A stretch of 64,000 nucleotides of DNA, taken from the NCBI RefSeq assembly GCF_040958095.1, contig NC_091195.1:24053123-24117122 (forward strand), written 5' to 3'. Positions 11,363 to 22,189 of this stretch are shown in pieces. Source of the stretch: Procambarus clarkii. Its lineage: Eukaryota; Arthropoda; Malacostraca; Decapoda; Cambaridae. The notes under the pieces were generated by a model. That model was given only the letters and a program-made list of their open reading frames with translations. It ran no database searches and was not told where the DNA came from. Both the position numbers and the translations under genes were made by a program. The stretch's first letter is position 1. Every line of letters starts with the position of its first letter.

Positions 11363-12360
11363 GGAGAGAGAGAGAGAAAGAGATGAAGACCGAGACAGAG
11401 AAATAGATATAGACAGAGTCAGGGAGAGAATGTTAGACACAGAGACGGATAGATAAGGATATGCAAAGTCAGTGAGAGAATGACAGAGATAGAGCGAGGA
11501 AAGAGACAGAGAGATAGGCTGACACAGAGAATGGCAGAAACGAGGAGAGGCAGAGACAGAGGGGGACAGGGACAGGCGGACAGGGACAGGAGCAGAGGGA
11601 CAGGGACAGACGGACAGGGCCAGAGGAGGGACGGGGGAACAGAGGGGGGGGGGGCAGTGGGACAGGGAGGGAGACAAGGACAGAGAGGGGGACAGGGACA
11701 GAGACAGAGGGACAGAAACACAGAGACAGAGGGACAGGGTTAGAGAGGGGGACCGGGGGACAGAGGGAGGAGAGGGGGGCAGGAGACCAAGAGAGAGGGG
11801 ACAGAGGAGAGACAGGGGATAGAAAGAGTGGGCAGGGGGACAGGGACAGACAGAGAAGGACAGGGACAGAGGGACAGGAACAGGGGGCAGAGATAGGGAC
11901 AGGGGAACAGAGAAAGGGACAAGGGGACTGGAGGAAAGGGAGGGGGACAGATGAAGGACAGCGGACAGAAAGAGTGGGCAGGGGGACAGAGAGGTACAGG
12001 GGACAGAGAGAAGGACAGGGGGACAGAGATGGACAGGGGGACATAGAGGAACAGGGGGACAGAGTGACAGGGGGGGACAGAGTGACAGGGGGGCAGAGAG
12101 AGGAACAGGAGGACAGAGAGGAACAGAGGGACAGAGAGAGACAGGGGGACAGAGAGAGGGACAATGGGATAGAGAAGGACAGGGGGACAGAGAGATGGAA
12201 AGGGGGGACAGGGGGAAAGGGATCGGGGACAGAGGACAGAAAATATGGGCAAGGGGACAAAATGAGGGACAGGGGGACAAAGATGGACAGGGGGACAAAG
12301 ATGGACAGGGCGACAAAGATGGACAGGGGGACAGGAGGAAAGAGGGGAGATGTATGAGGG
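11363..12360. repeat. Purine-rich GGACAGRGR minisatellite
   Basis: About 1 kb made of irregular GGGACAGAGAG/GGGGACAG units, purine on the plus strand. Long open frames on both strands (for example a Pro/Ser/Leu-rich minus frame over 11261-12316) are by-products of the repeat, not genes. Polypurine tracts of this kind can form triplex or G-rich structures. Confidence 0.9.
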
Positions 12361-13030
12361 GGATTGTTTGCGAGAGATGGAGAAGGGGTATTTAGAACGG
12401 TAAGTTAGAGAGGGGACAACTAAGGCGCATCATTGAAAAGCAAATGAGCATCATTGCAATAGCAGGAGCCATGCACATCTTCAGCCTGCGTTGTTGAGAC
12501 ATTGTCAATTAAGCGGTGTCCAATAACAGTATCTTCGGTATTTAAGCGATACCTTAAAAAATACTGGAAATATTGAAAGATATTAATCCAGATATTAATC
12601 CCCTTGTGCAAAGCACACAAGAGGCAACAGCTTCTAGCTCTGCAAGCGGCAATATAAAATAGAGAATAGGCGATTGTTTTCACTCATAGTGTAATAAACC
12701 CACGGACCCACCCACCTGCTGAAGCCGTAAATACCAAGACATTACTTCCGTTTAAAATTTAGCCGGAATAATCCTCAGGTATGTGGAGGATGTGGGAGGC
12801 CTTTGATCAACCGCCGACTTCCTGCCCCGTCGACGGGGCCATCAGCCCTCAGTGTGCCCTCAGCCAAATTCATGTGAAACATGTATGTGTGTGTATTAAA
12901 TATTTTAATTTATTATTTCTAAGATTTAGCTGTTAGCTCTTGGACCCCGCCTTTCTAAGCGTCGGTTGTCTAATGTACCGACTCTCGGCCTCTTTTCCTC
13001 CATCATATCTAAACAACATATATTTTTATC
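12361..13030. other. Unassigned DNA
   Basis: No recognisable gene. About 12930-13015 resembles a degraded piece of the repeat at 13205-13480 (TTGGTCCCGCC-like words). A short (AC)n lies at 13031-13050. Confidence 0.45.
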
Positions 13031-13138
13031 TAACACACACACACACACATCCCCAAGATGCAGCCTTTAGCAGCTTCCTGACTTTCAGGTTCCTATTTAC
13101 TGCAAGGTGAATAGAGGTATTAGTGTGTGTATGTTTGT

Positions 13139-13199
13139 ATCTGTGTGTGTGTGTGTACGTGTGTGTGTATATGTGTGTGTGTGTATGTGTGTGTGTGTA
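13139..13199. repeat. (GT)n microsatellite, imperfect
   Basis: TG-rich run with TATG and TACG interruptions, directly left of the LINE fragment. Confidence 0.9.
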
Positions 13200-13204
13200 T
13201 ACTC

Positions 13205-13670
13205 ACCTAGTTATGGTTGCGGGGGTTGAACTCTGGCTCTTTGGTCCCGCCTCTCAACTGGCAATCAACTGATGTACAGATTCCCGAGCCTACTGGGCTC
13301 TATCATATCTGCATTTGAAACTGTGTATGGAGTCAGCCTCCACCACATCACTGCCTAATGCATTCCATCTATTAACTACTCTGACACTGCAAAAGATCTT
13401 TCTAACATCCCAGTGGCTCATTTGGGTACTAAGTTTCCACTTGTGTCCCCTTGTTCGCCTACCACCCGTGTTAAACAGTTTATCTTTATGTACCCTATCA
13501 AATGCTCTGAGAATTTTGTAGGTAGTGATCATGTCTCCCCTTACTCTTCTGTCTTCCAGTGTCATGAGGTGCATTTCTCGCAGCCTGTCCTCGTAACTCA
13601 TGCCTCTTAGTCCTGGGACTAGCCTATTGGCATACCACTAAACTTTTTCAAGCTTCGTCCTGTGCTTGAC
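13205..13670 (-). mobile_element. LINE RT C-terminal fragment
   Basis: The minus strand encodes the thumb/C-terminal region of a CR1-type RT: L-E-K-V, stop, W-Y-A-N-R-L-V-P-G-L-R-G-M-S-Y-E-D-R-L, then L-E-D-R-R-V-R-G-D-M-I-T-T-Y-K-I-L and F-C-S-V-R-V-V-N-R-W-N-A-L. One in-frame TAG follows K-L-E-K-V. The fragment is 5'-truncated and bounded on both sides by GT repeats. Confidence 0.85.
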
Positions 13671-13674
13671 AAGG

Positions 13675-13697
13675 TGTGTGTGTGTGTGTGTGTACGT
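13675..13697. repeat. (GT)n microsatellite
   Basis: Short GT run at the right edge of the LINE fragment. Confidence 0.9.
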
Positions 13698-13839
13698 GTA
13701 TAACACACACGTACTTATGTGGTACGTGTGTACTACATAATTGTAAGGCGTTTGCTGAATTAGAAAAGTCGGCTAGCAGTTCACCCTTAATGACACAATT
13801 AACTCATTACATAAAAAAAATACGTGGCTGTGCAACAGT

Positions 13840-14166
13840 GTGTGGGAATTGGGGAACTGGTGTGCATTTAGACGACTGGTGAGGACCAACAATGACGTAG
13901 AAGGATGGCACCAGCGTCTGAATCAAAGGGCAGTAATTAACAACTTGGCTTTATATATTTTAATCCCCTTACTATACCGTGAGGCGTTCCTGGTAACCTT
14001 GCAATACCAACTGGTTTCTGATGAAAAGCTAAAGTCCAGTCGCCGCAGGGGCAATAAAGAGAAACAAGAGCATATGTGGAAGCTTTGGGACCGTTACGAG
14101 GAAAAACAGATAAGCACCTCACAGTTCCTCAAGGAATGTTCGCGTTTTATCCCAGGAAGTGCCTGA
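13840..14166 (+). pseudogene. MULE-type transposase C-terminal fragment
   Basis: The frame encodes V-R-T-N-N-D-V-E-G-W-H-Q-R-L-N followed by a helical region (L-I-P-L-L-Y-R-E-A) and a basic tail ending in a natural stop. The R-T-N-N-D-V-E-G-W-H motif is typical of the C-terminal region of MULE (Mutator-like) transposases and their domesticated relatives. The DDE catalytic core is missing: upstream (13735-13840) only a short open stretch in another frame remains. It is a transposon relic. A captured exon cannot be excluded but nothing supports it. Confidence 0.7.
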
Positions 14167-14249
14167 ACTAGAATTAGAAAACAGCAGTCTGTTTACTGGT
14201 TGTTATTTAACTTAAGTTAGTTGTAAATGATAATGTAAAAATAGCCACT

Positions 14250-14990
14250 GAGAACTGATGAGTTGGCCAAGACTTTTGCTCGTAAAGAGGGAATTGATTA
14301 CCAACTTGGACTGCCTTTGAGCAGCCTGAGGGCAGCAATATCCCAGGAACATCAACTAAATTTCGGAGACTTGAGGCAAAGTTAAATTCACACCAGTTAC
14401 TTCATCTATCATCATTCTATTATGCAAAAAGAACCGCACGTCTATGGGTCATCCAATAATGTTAGCAGACTTCTAGATGTTACCACTGCTAGGCTTAGGC
14501 TCGGCTACAAGTACCTCTGGGAGTTTGTAACATCTGCTGATGTAGATTTGACTAAATGTAAACTCTGTCAGCAGATCTATTCGCATACTTTGCGTCATTA
14601 TATAATGGAATGTGAAAAAATCGCGGAATTTAGAGATAACACCATCAATAGTGTCCAAGAAATGTGTAAGTACTTCATTCATAATGATGTGCTGCTCGAA
14701 ATCTTAGCGAAGTATCCAAAATTTGCTTACTGTAGGTAATGCATGCACATGACTGTAAAGCTGCCGCCCAGTTGGGTGGGTGTGCAGCAAGACTAGTAAC
14801 TGTGTGACTCACCATAGATGTAAAGTGCCTTGTATAGTGACTGTTGTGAGCCTCTTGTTGATCACTTGTGACACAAAGATTATTGATGTGTGTATTTGTG
14901 TAGGTGATTAGATATGTATGTGTATGTATATATGTATACGTATATATATATATGTACATGTATGTATGAGAGTGTGTACATGTATATATA
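14250..14990 (+). mobile_element. LINE C-terminus (RNase H end, zinc-knuckle) and 3' UTR
   Basis: From about 14262 the plus strand reads D-E-L-A-K-T-F-A-R-K-E-G-I, the end of an RNase H domain. After an in-frame TAA near 14382 comes T-A-R-L-R-L-G-Y-K-Y-L-W and a C-K-L-C-...-H-T-L-R-H-Y-I-M-E-C zinc-knuckle. This is the C-terminus of an RNase H-bearing non-LTR element (I/LOA/Jockey-like). The ORF stops at 14739, followed by a 3' UTR of about 240 bp. Copies of that UTR lie inverted at 9640-9925 and 46863-47150. Confidence 0.8.
14422..14739 (+). pseudogene. LINE ORF2 terminal segment with CCHC motif
   Basis: Open segment of 105 codons carrying the C-x2-C-...-H-x5-C knuckle (C-K-L-C ... H-Y-I-M-E-C) and E-K-I-A-E-F-R, typical of the distal end of RNase H-bearing LINE polyproteins. 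It lacks the RT and endonuclease and is therefore a remnant. Confidence 0.75.
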
Positions 14991-15145
14991 ATATTAATAA
15001 TTTTGTAACTAGCGTCACAAATTGTTAGTTCCTTAGCTAAACGAACTAGAGGGTTCAGTTCCCGAACCGATTATGTGCCTCTGTAATCCTTTACACCACC
15101 GCCCACGGGATGGGTATGGGGTGCATGATAAAGAAAGAAATTGAA
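14991..15145 (-). repeat. Dispersed repeat, inverted copy
   Basis: Reverse complement of about 3190-3335 and 16905-17038; ends in a GAATTGAATT tail. A 3' tail of a SINE or LINE is likely. Confidence 0.75.
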
Positions 15146-15149
15146 TTGA

Positions 15150-15375
15150 ATTGGTCTGATTAAGACTTTATGACCATGTAATCTATGTTTTGCTCCACTA
15201 CTTACTGGTTAAGTATGGAGTGCATAACAAATAATAGCCTCCTTCGGGGGCGCCTTGTTTCAAACGTGTTAGTCTTAAATCCTTTAATCTCAAATCTTGC
15301 TACAATGTACCTCTTAATATATGTTATGTACTCTCGCAACCCAATGTACCTTCTTGTATATAAATAAATAGATTT
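15150..15375 (+). mobile_element. LINE 3' tail
   Basis: Ends with CCCAATGTACCTTCTTGTAT then ATAAATAAAT, the same 3' terminus as the insertion at 16036-16662. No coding sequence. Confidence 0.6.
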
Positions 15376-15617
15376 CAACTGTAAGAGGGTATGGTTTGCA
15401 CCTTGTTATTCCAATAATGAATAAATAATTCTAATAATGGAAGCGCTAATTATATGAACAAGTGTCATGTATTTATTCAGACGAGAACAACAGCGAACAC
15501 AAACCAGCGCATTAACGAACGGAATGGTTTGTATGTACAAACTTCTCAGTGAACGAAGTTGTTTCTAGCCCGGTATCCGAAATTGCAGTATACGACATGA
15601 CCAGTCCCCGGATGCAT
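15376..15617. other. Unassigned DNA
   Basis: No recognisable gene; borders the segmental duplication. Confidence 0.4.
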
Positions 15618-16614
15618 TGACAACATCGCACACTAATATTTTTACCACTTCGGACACCAGCTTTGGACGTTTCGCACATGGGTACGTGTTCCATATTAAA
15701 ACGACAATATAATGCTATTAACAATTAGAATCTTCTACTTAACAGGCATATAGTTGTTAAATGAAGTTTAGTGATGTAATAGACATAATCCGGAGTTGGT
15801 ATAAGGACGCCGCCCGCCAGCGTAAACACAACACACCCGAATGCCCACAAATACGATACAACGCACAAAACACAACACTTCTGTCAGTTTTTGGATAACC
15901 TCCTTTTATATTTATTATGTGATAGTTAAACGTGTATAAAATGATAACTATTATAGGTAAGCGCCTAATATTTAATATTAATCAATAAAAAAGAAGTCAG
16001 AAGCCACACGCCTGTCTGTACATGTCTTTTGTGCAAAATCAATACTAAAAAGTACCTAATTTCATCTACATAGTTTTTCACTTTTTGCCTTAAAATTACA
16101 CTGTATCAATTGCTACCCAATCTCCCAACCTTTATGTTCCCAATTTGAACATCTTTACCATTGTGATCATCGCTGTTTTCTTATATGTGCTGCCAATCTG
16201 TTGTATGGTGTTTATAAATCTTGTTTATCTGTATCTTTTGCTACCCAGTCTCCCAATCTTTATGTACCCAATCTGAACATCTTTACCATTGTGATCATTG
16301 CTGTCTTATATGTGCTGTCAATCTGCTGTATGGTGTCTATTAACCTTGTTTAAACTACTAATCAAGCTGTCAATGTAATCAATCAGAGCTTTAATATAAC
16401 AATGTGCTTTAATATGCCTACTTATCTCTCTCATCTCATTTTTCTCTTGTAATGTATCTTTATCATTTATCAATTCTGATTGAAATTACCTACTTAAAAT
16501 TATCTGCTAGATTAAGGACCTGCCCGAAACGCTGTGCGTACTAGTGGCTTTACAAGAATGTAAATACTGTACTATCCAATGTATTCTCACAAACCCAATG
16601 TACCTTCTTGTATA

Positions 16615-16661
<47 letters not shown>

Positions 16662-17034
16662 GTATTTTGTACGCTCATGTACTTGTGCGCTACCTGACAT
16701 TCACAACTGTTCTCGCCTACAAGCATTAGAATTAAACAAACGAATTTATTTTTTCATTTTTATACAAGAAGAGAAGGCTACCCTTGAGTCTGTAATATTC
16801 ATCTGATCACTGGTCTCCCATTTGGTCCTCATTGCTTTATCTTACCATTATTGAATGTCAATAACCGTATTATGCAATTTAAATTTCTTCTATTTCTTTC
16901 TTTATTATGCACCCCATATCCATCCCGTGGGCGGTGGTGTAAAGGATTACAGAGACACATAATCGGTTCAGGAACTAAACCCTCTAGTTCGTTTAGCTAA
17001 GCAAATAACAATGTTTGACGCTAGTTACACAATT
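15618..17034. repeat. Segmental duplication, copy B
   Basis: Direct copy of 2543-3330, interrupted by the LINE tail at about 16036-16662. Several indels and substitutions separate the copies (for example TAAGGACG against AAGGACG near 15800). Its right part repeats the dispersed element of 3195-3330. Confidence 0.85.
16036..16662 (+). mobile_element. LINE 3' fragment inserted in duplication copy B
   Basis: Absent from copy A, so its limits are set by comparison. It contains the CCCGAAACGC...GCGTA hairpin word near 16525, the AATGTACCTTCTTGTAT terminus and an (AAAT)n tail of about 11 units. Two 80-bp diverged repeats (CTACCCAATCTCCCAA-like words at about 16112 and 16241) lie in its body. Confidence 0.75.
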
Positions 17035-17074
17035 AATAATGTTGTATACACATGTACACACACTCATACATACA

Positions 17075-17422
<348 letters not shown>

Positions 17423-17664
17423 GTTCCAAATCACGGAACTATTTACTCTACCCACCATGAGAGTAAGGACAAGACAAGAACATATCGATGCCAACACAGA
17501 AAACAATGTCCAACATAACAGGCCAATTACACTGGATTAATCTTTGTGTTTAGATAGGAGAAGCCTCGTATGGGCCAATAAGCCTTCTTCAGCCCCTATG
17601 TTTATCCCTTATGTATCCCCCCATGTTTTCACCTTCATTGTATTATCACCTGACCTAATACGGG

Positions 17665-17671
17665 TATAAAA
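17665..17671 (+). promoter_or_regulatory. TATA-box candidate, PLE family 2
   Basis: TATAAAA about 135 bases upstream of the M-S-F-G-E-L start, the same arrangement as in family 1. Confidence 0.4.
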
Positions 17672-17695
17672 TCAACTAGTATTGTAAGATCTGTT

Positions 17696-17732
17696 CACTT
17701 GAGAATGAACCATGGAGGTTCGAAACGTCGTG
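17696..17732 (+). ncRNA. Hammerhead-like RNA with minimal stem III (PLE family 2)
   Basis: Stem I CAC (17696-17698)/GUG (17730-17732); core UUGAGAAU; stem II GAACC (17707-17711)/GGUUC (17717-17721); GAA; palindromic ACGU (17725-17728); cleavage expected after C17729. Minimal palindromic stem III is the hallmark of dimeric PLE hammerheads. The core again has UUGANAAU. Confidence 0.45.
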
Positions 17733-17802
17733 CAAATTATACAAATAAGTGTAATACACTCTATAGTAAATAACTTCTTTTATTCACCTTAAAAGTACGA
17801 AA

Positions 17803-18935
<1,133 letters not shown>

Positions 18936-19022
<87 letters not shown>

Positions 19023-19034
19023 ATATATATATAT
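18936..19034. repeat. (TA)n microsatellite
   Basis: TA tract grading into TATGTG. Confidence 0.97.
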
Positions 19035-19039
19035 GTGTA

Positions 19040-19115
19040 CATACAAAAGAATGGGGGTGGTAGGAGAAGATAATATTAGTGTTCAGTGAGAAACCACAAG
19101 GTCTCCTCTGAATAC
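19040..19115. repeat. Target repeat of Gypsy-1, left half
   Basis: Non-coding repeat that continues at 26928-26990 (CTTCTCCGAGGCTATGGGTC...). Gypsy-1 split it, duplicating ATAC (19112-19115 and 26924-26927). Confidence 0.7.
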
Positions 19116-19470
19116 TGTAGAGGGAACCACATTCAAAGTGCCCGCCAAGGAGACATTTTACAGTATAGGCAGGGCTGTGCCCTGATTGGTGGACGACGAC
19201 GGCGCACGGCCTACCCGCGCGGCAGCCCGCGCAGGCCGAGTGGGCCAGATTTGAACTGCATATGACCCAACGCGGACGACGCCTGCCCGGCACCACTGGC
19301 ACTTAGGATATGTGCCCATAGGACCCCTAAGAGGCATTGACTCCCTCTGTCCTACCCTTCCTGAGGAGCCTAGACTTGCTCCACCTACCCTACCAGCTCT
19401 TCCTCTCCCTACGACGACAGTTCCAGGTGAATTACTGTACTATTGTTGTAACACATGGGTCACCTCTACA
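19116..19470 (+). repeat. Gypsy-1 5' LTR
   Basis: 355 bp, TG...CA ends within an 8-bp inverted repeat TGTAGAGG/CCTCTACA. Matches 26569-26923 with three differences. Confidence 0.95.
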
Positions 19471-19471
19471 T

Positions 19472-19489
19472 TGGCGCAGTGAGTAAACG
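19472..19489 (+). promoter_or_regulatory. Gypsy-1 primer binding site candidate
   Basis: TGGCGCAGTGAGTAAACG follows the 5' LTR after one base; the leading TGG fits pairing to a tRNA 3' CCA end. The tRNA is not identified. Confidence 0.6.
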
Positions 19490-20608
19490 TTCCCACGCGG
19501 TGATCAAGAGGACCTCGCCAAGATATCTGCATCATCGTTCTGCCGACTTCAGTCAAGACGTCTTAGATAGTGTTCAATGGTTCCAGTCTCGAATTACTGG
19601 CTTTGGTTGCACCATAGATGTTCTTCGGTTTGTTGTTCAATAGCGGTGCCCAAGATATTTCAACCCCTGTTTTTTTTGTGCATATGTTTTATTCCACATC
19701 TCGTGCAATCCCCCAAGATTCTCCATAAGTTCCAGTTATCAGTGTTTTATGCGGATTATTTCTCCGGATTTGTTGCATTTTATTGTCTTGTCCCCCAAGC
19801 ACCGATTCCCGCGGTCCCCAAGTTCTTTGAAGAAGGGGAGACGAGTACCACCATTCACACGGAATACGGGCCACCGTTCATGAGCATACCCGACCTGTAT
19901 TGTTTACGAATCCGCTCGCGGAGGATTTCAGGCTGTCGTTCCCGAGCGCATCCGTCTCCAGTGTGTTTACTACAGCGACGCTGGTCCCAGCTCTGCAGGG
20001 TGCTTGCTACAGGTCTGTTACTTTCTCATTTCTACTGTTAGCTAGACGTAACCTGTTCTAGGCTTTCTACAGAAGTAACGGCTCAAGGGGAAGAGATACA
20101 TTAAGTGAGCCAGTGAGTTTGTGTTCATACCAGATTTAAGGTGGATGGTGATCCGCCCTGCACACAGTTCCACACGTTCACCTGAAAAAAGTGTTTTTGG
20201 GAACCCTCAGCCCAGTGCTTATGAAAATCAGGCACATTGCTTGTTAAAGTTCCTCAAAGTGCCTGCCATATCAGATTTTCCAGTTTTGCAAGTGCAGTAA
20301 GTGCCCAGTTTTTGTCTAAGCCTCAAGGGATTTAGGTACCAATTAAGTGTGCAGTGTTTTATGTTGCTTGAAACCCACCTGGCCCCATCATTTACATTAT
20401 TGACTGTGCAGTGCTTATTTTTCCTTGTGGAACATTTATCTCTATCTCTGAACATTGGAACCTTAAGTGTGGCTATTGGTGTCTGTGTTTTTTTTTTTTT
20501 TTTTTTCTGTTTGGAGTGGTATACATGTGAGGTGCCTGGCCCCAGATCTAAGGCTTATTACCAGGTGTGGCACGATATATCGGAGCTTTAACTTTCGACA
20601 CCAGCACA
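19490..20608 (+). other. Gypsy-1 leader (5' UTR)
   Basis: About 1.1 kb between primer site and gag ATG. It contains a T18 run near 20490 and an upstream open stretch at 19577-20041 with no recognisable domain. The length is unusual and could hold packaging or IRES-like functions, but I see no direct evidence for that. Confidence 0.5.
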
Positions 20609-22165
20609 ATGGCCCAAATCAAGATAAACTCTGCTTCGGCTGCTGAGCTGCAGCTGCTACCGGGTGTAGGAGATAAATTGGCCGCTCGCATTATCAAGTT
20701 TCGGCATCGCCACGTGATCACGGAGGACAACATTTATGATATTAACCGCCTTCGGGCCAGACCCAAGTTGTTGGCTGCTATATCGTTTGAGGTGGACCCG
20801 TCCCAACAGGGCCCCGGGCCCTTAGGTCAGGGGGCAGGAAGTCGTTCATCGTCCTCGTCCAGCGAAACGGGAACCCGCCACTCCTCTAGGGGTGCCGCCA
20901 GCAGCAGCCAACGTGGACGTCGACCTCAGTCACCAGCTTACTCCAGGGCTAGTGGCCAGCAAGGTACTCGGCAGGGGAGCCCCTCCCACCATCGATCGGC
21001 TCGATCAAGGAGACGGACAGCTCGACACTCGTCACACAGCTCTCTGACTTCCGATTCGGATGCCTCTCTATCCCGCAGCAGGCGGACAGGTTATCGCCAA
21101 CAGAAAGAGACCTTCCGCACACCACCTCGGGCGTTGGACTATGACGGGAAGTCAGATTGGGCCACCTTCTACCGGCGCTTCACGTCTTATGCCTCGGAAA
21201 AGGACTGGAGCGGGCCTACGTCATTGACACAGTTAGGATGGTGCCTCAAGGGTAAGGCAAGTGATTTTTACAATCGCTTACTGGACAGAGAACCGTCGAT
21301 CGATTATATTCGCATGATGCATAAGATGATCAAGCGATTTGGCGATAGGGAAGTTCTGGATGTAGCCATGATGAAGTTTAACCAGGCCCAGCAGGAACCA
21401 GAAGAAGATATTGCTGATTGGGCAGATAGGGCCCACCACTTGGCTCATCGGGCCTACAAACATGTGCCACGATGGGAAGTGGAACAAATCGCAGTAATGA
21501 GATTCGGCCAGGGATTACAGGACAAGACTCTGGCAGAATACATTGCCAATGCAAGGAATTCGTCAATGGAAGAGGCCATCGACCGGGCCCAAACCTTCCA
21601 GCACAATGCCGTAGCAATCCACGGCTCCGCAAGTTCAAGCAGGCACGACTCCCACCGCCGCGGGTCCCAGGGGCCAGCAGTAAGAGTGAATGCAGTGGGC
21701 AGGTACTCCCGGTATGAGCAACCACCCAGGAGTAAGGACGCTTCTCGGCGCTCGACACCAGGTGCCTCGCCGGCTACCAGTCCCGCAGGCCGTGGAACCG
21801 GTACTCACCACCCGTCGAGTGCAGGCTCGGGTCCTTCATCTTCCATGGACACGGAGGCGAAACTGGACGTCTTGGTAGCAGGTGTCTCAGAACTCAGCGG
21901 GAAATTGGATCAGGTGTGTGAGAGTTTGAGGCGTCTCACGATGACCATCATATCGCCGCATATTCGTCGTTCCCCATCTCCCAGGCGATAGCTGCAGTGT
22001 TTCAGATGTAGGAAAGAGGGTCACGTGGCTCGGGACTGTCTGGAACCGGGAAGTGATGGGGAGGGAAGCCGCCGGCTCAGGGACCCCCTGGGCAACAAGC
22101 TGCGCGTTTCATTTGAGGACGAGAAAGAGTCTTTAAACACGGATGGGTCGGTCCAGTCGGCCTAA
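20609..22165 (+). CDS. Gypsy-1 Gag with N-terminal HhH domain, one nonsense codon
   Basis: Start chosen at ATG 20609 (context CACAATGG), since the longer frame from 20567 begins with GTG. Residues about 4-60 form a ComEA-like helix-hairpin-helix domain (I-N-S-A-S-A-A-E-L, then L-P-G-V-G-D-K-L-A-A-R-I-I), which in other proteins binds DNA non-specifically. Residues about 75-165 are Ser/Arg-rich. Residues about 180-330 are a retrotransposon Gag capsid domain (W-A-T-F-Y-R-R-F start). A TAG at 21989-21991 interrupts the frame just before the zinc knuckle C-F-R-C-R-K-E-G-H-V-A-R-D-C (21998-22039); the frame then stays open to TAA 22163-22165. The TAG may be a CAG to TAG change; readthrough is an alternative. 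Gag packages the RNA in cytoplasmic particles. Confidence 0.9.
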
Positions 22166-22189
22166 CTCCGACCCAATGTACAACAGGCC
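22132..22189 (+). promoter_or_regulatory. Programmed -1 frameshift site with predicted pseudoknot
   Basis: Slippery heptamer T TTA AAC at 22132-22138 lies in the Gag frame as X XXY YYZ. After a 6-nt spacer comes stem 1, GGGTCGG (22145-22151) with CCGACCC (22168-22174), perfect 7 bp. Loop bases GGCCT (22159-22163) can pair with AGGCC (22185-22189) as stem 2, giving an H-type pseudoknot. Slippage puts ribosomes in the pol frame, which is open from 22138 on; Gag ends at 22163-22165. Confidence 0.85.

Larger units (their letters stand above)
17423..17802 (+). mobile_element. PLE family 2 3' end and promoter region
   Basis: Non-coding part of the pseudo-LTR: a CGTATGGGCCAATA word at 17563 (the terminal codons and stop region of the PLE ORF, compare ATGGACCAATAG at 9089), a TATAAAA at 17665-17671 and the hammerhead-like motif at 17696-17732, leading to the ATG at 17803. 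Confidence 0.6.

Noticed and set aside
11261..12316. Long Pro/Ser/Leu-rich ORF on the minus strand
   Set aside because: It is the complement of a purine minisatellite and is open in several frames.
19577..20041. Upstream ORF in the Gypsy-1 leader as a gene
   Set aside because: No recognisable domain and no supporting context; noted only as an open stretch.
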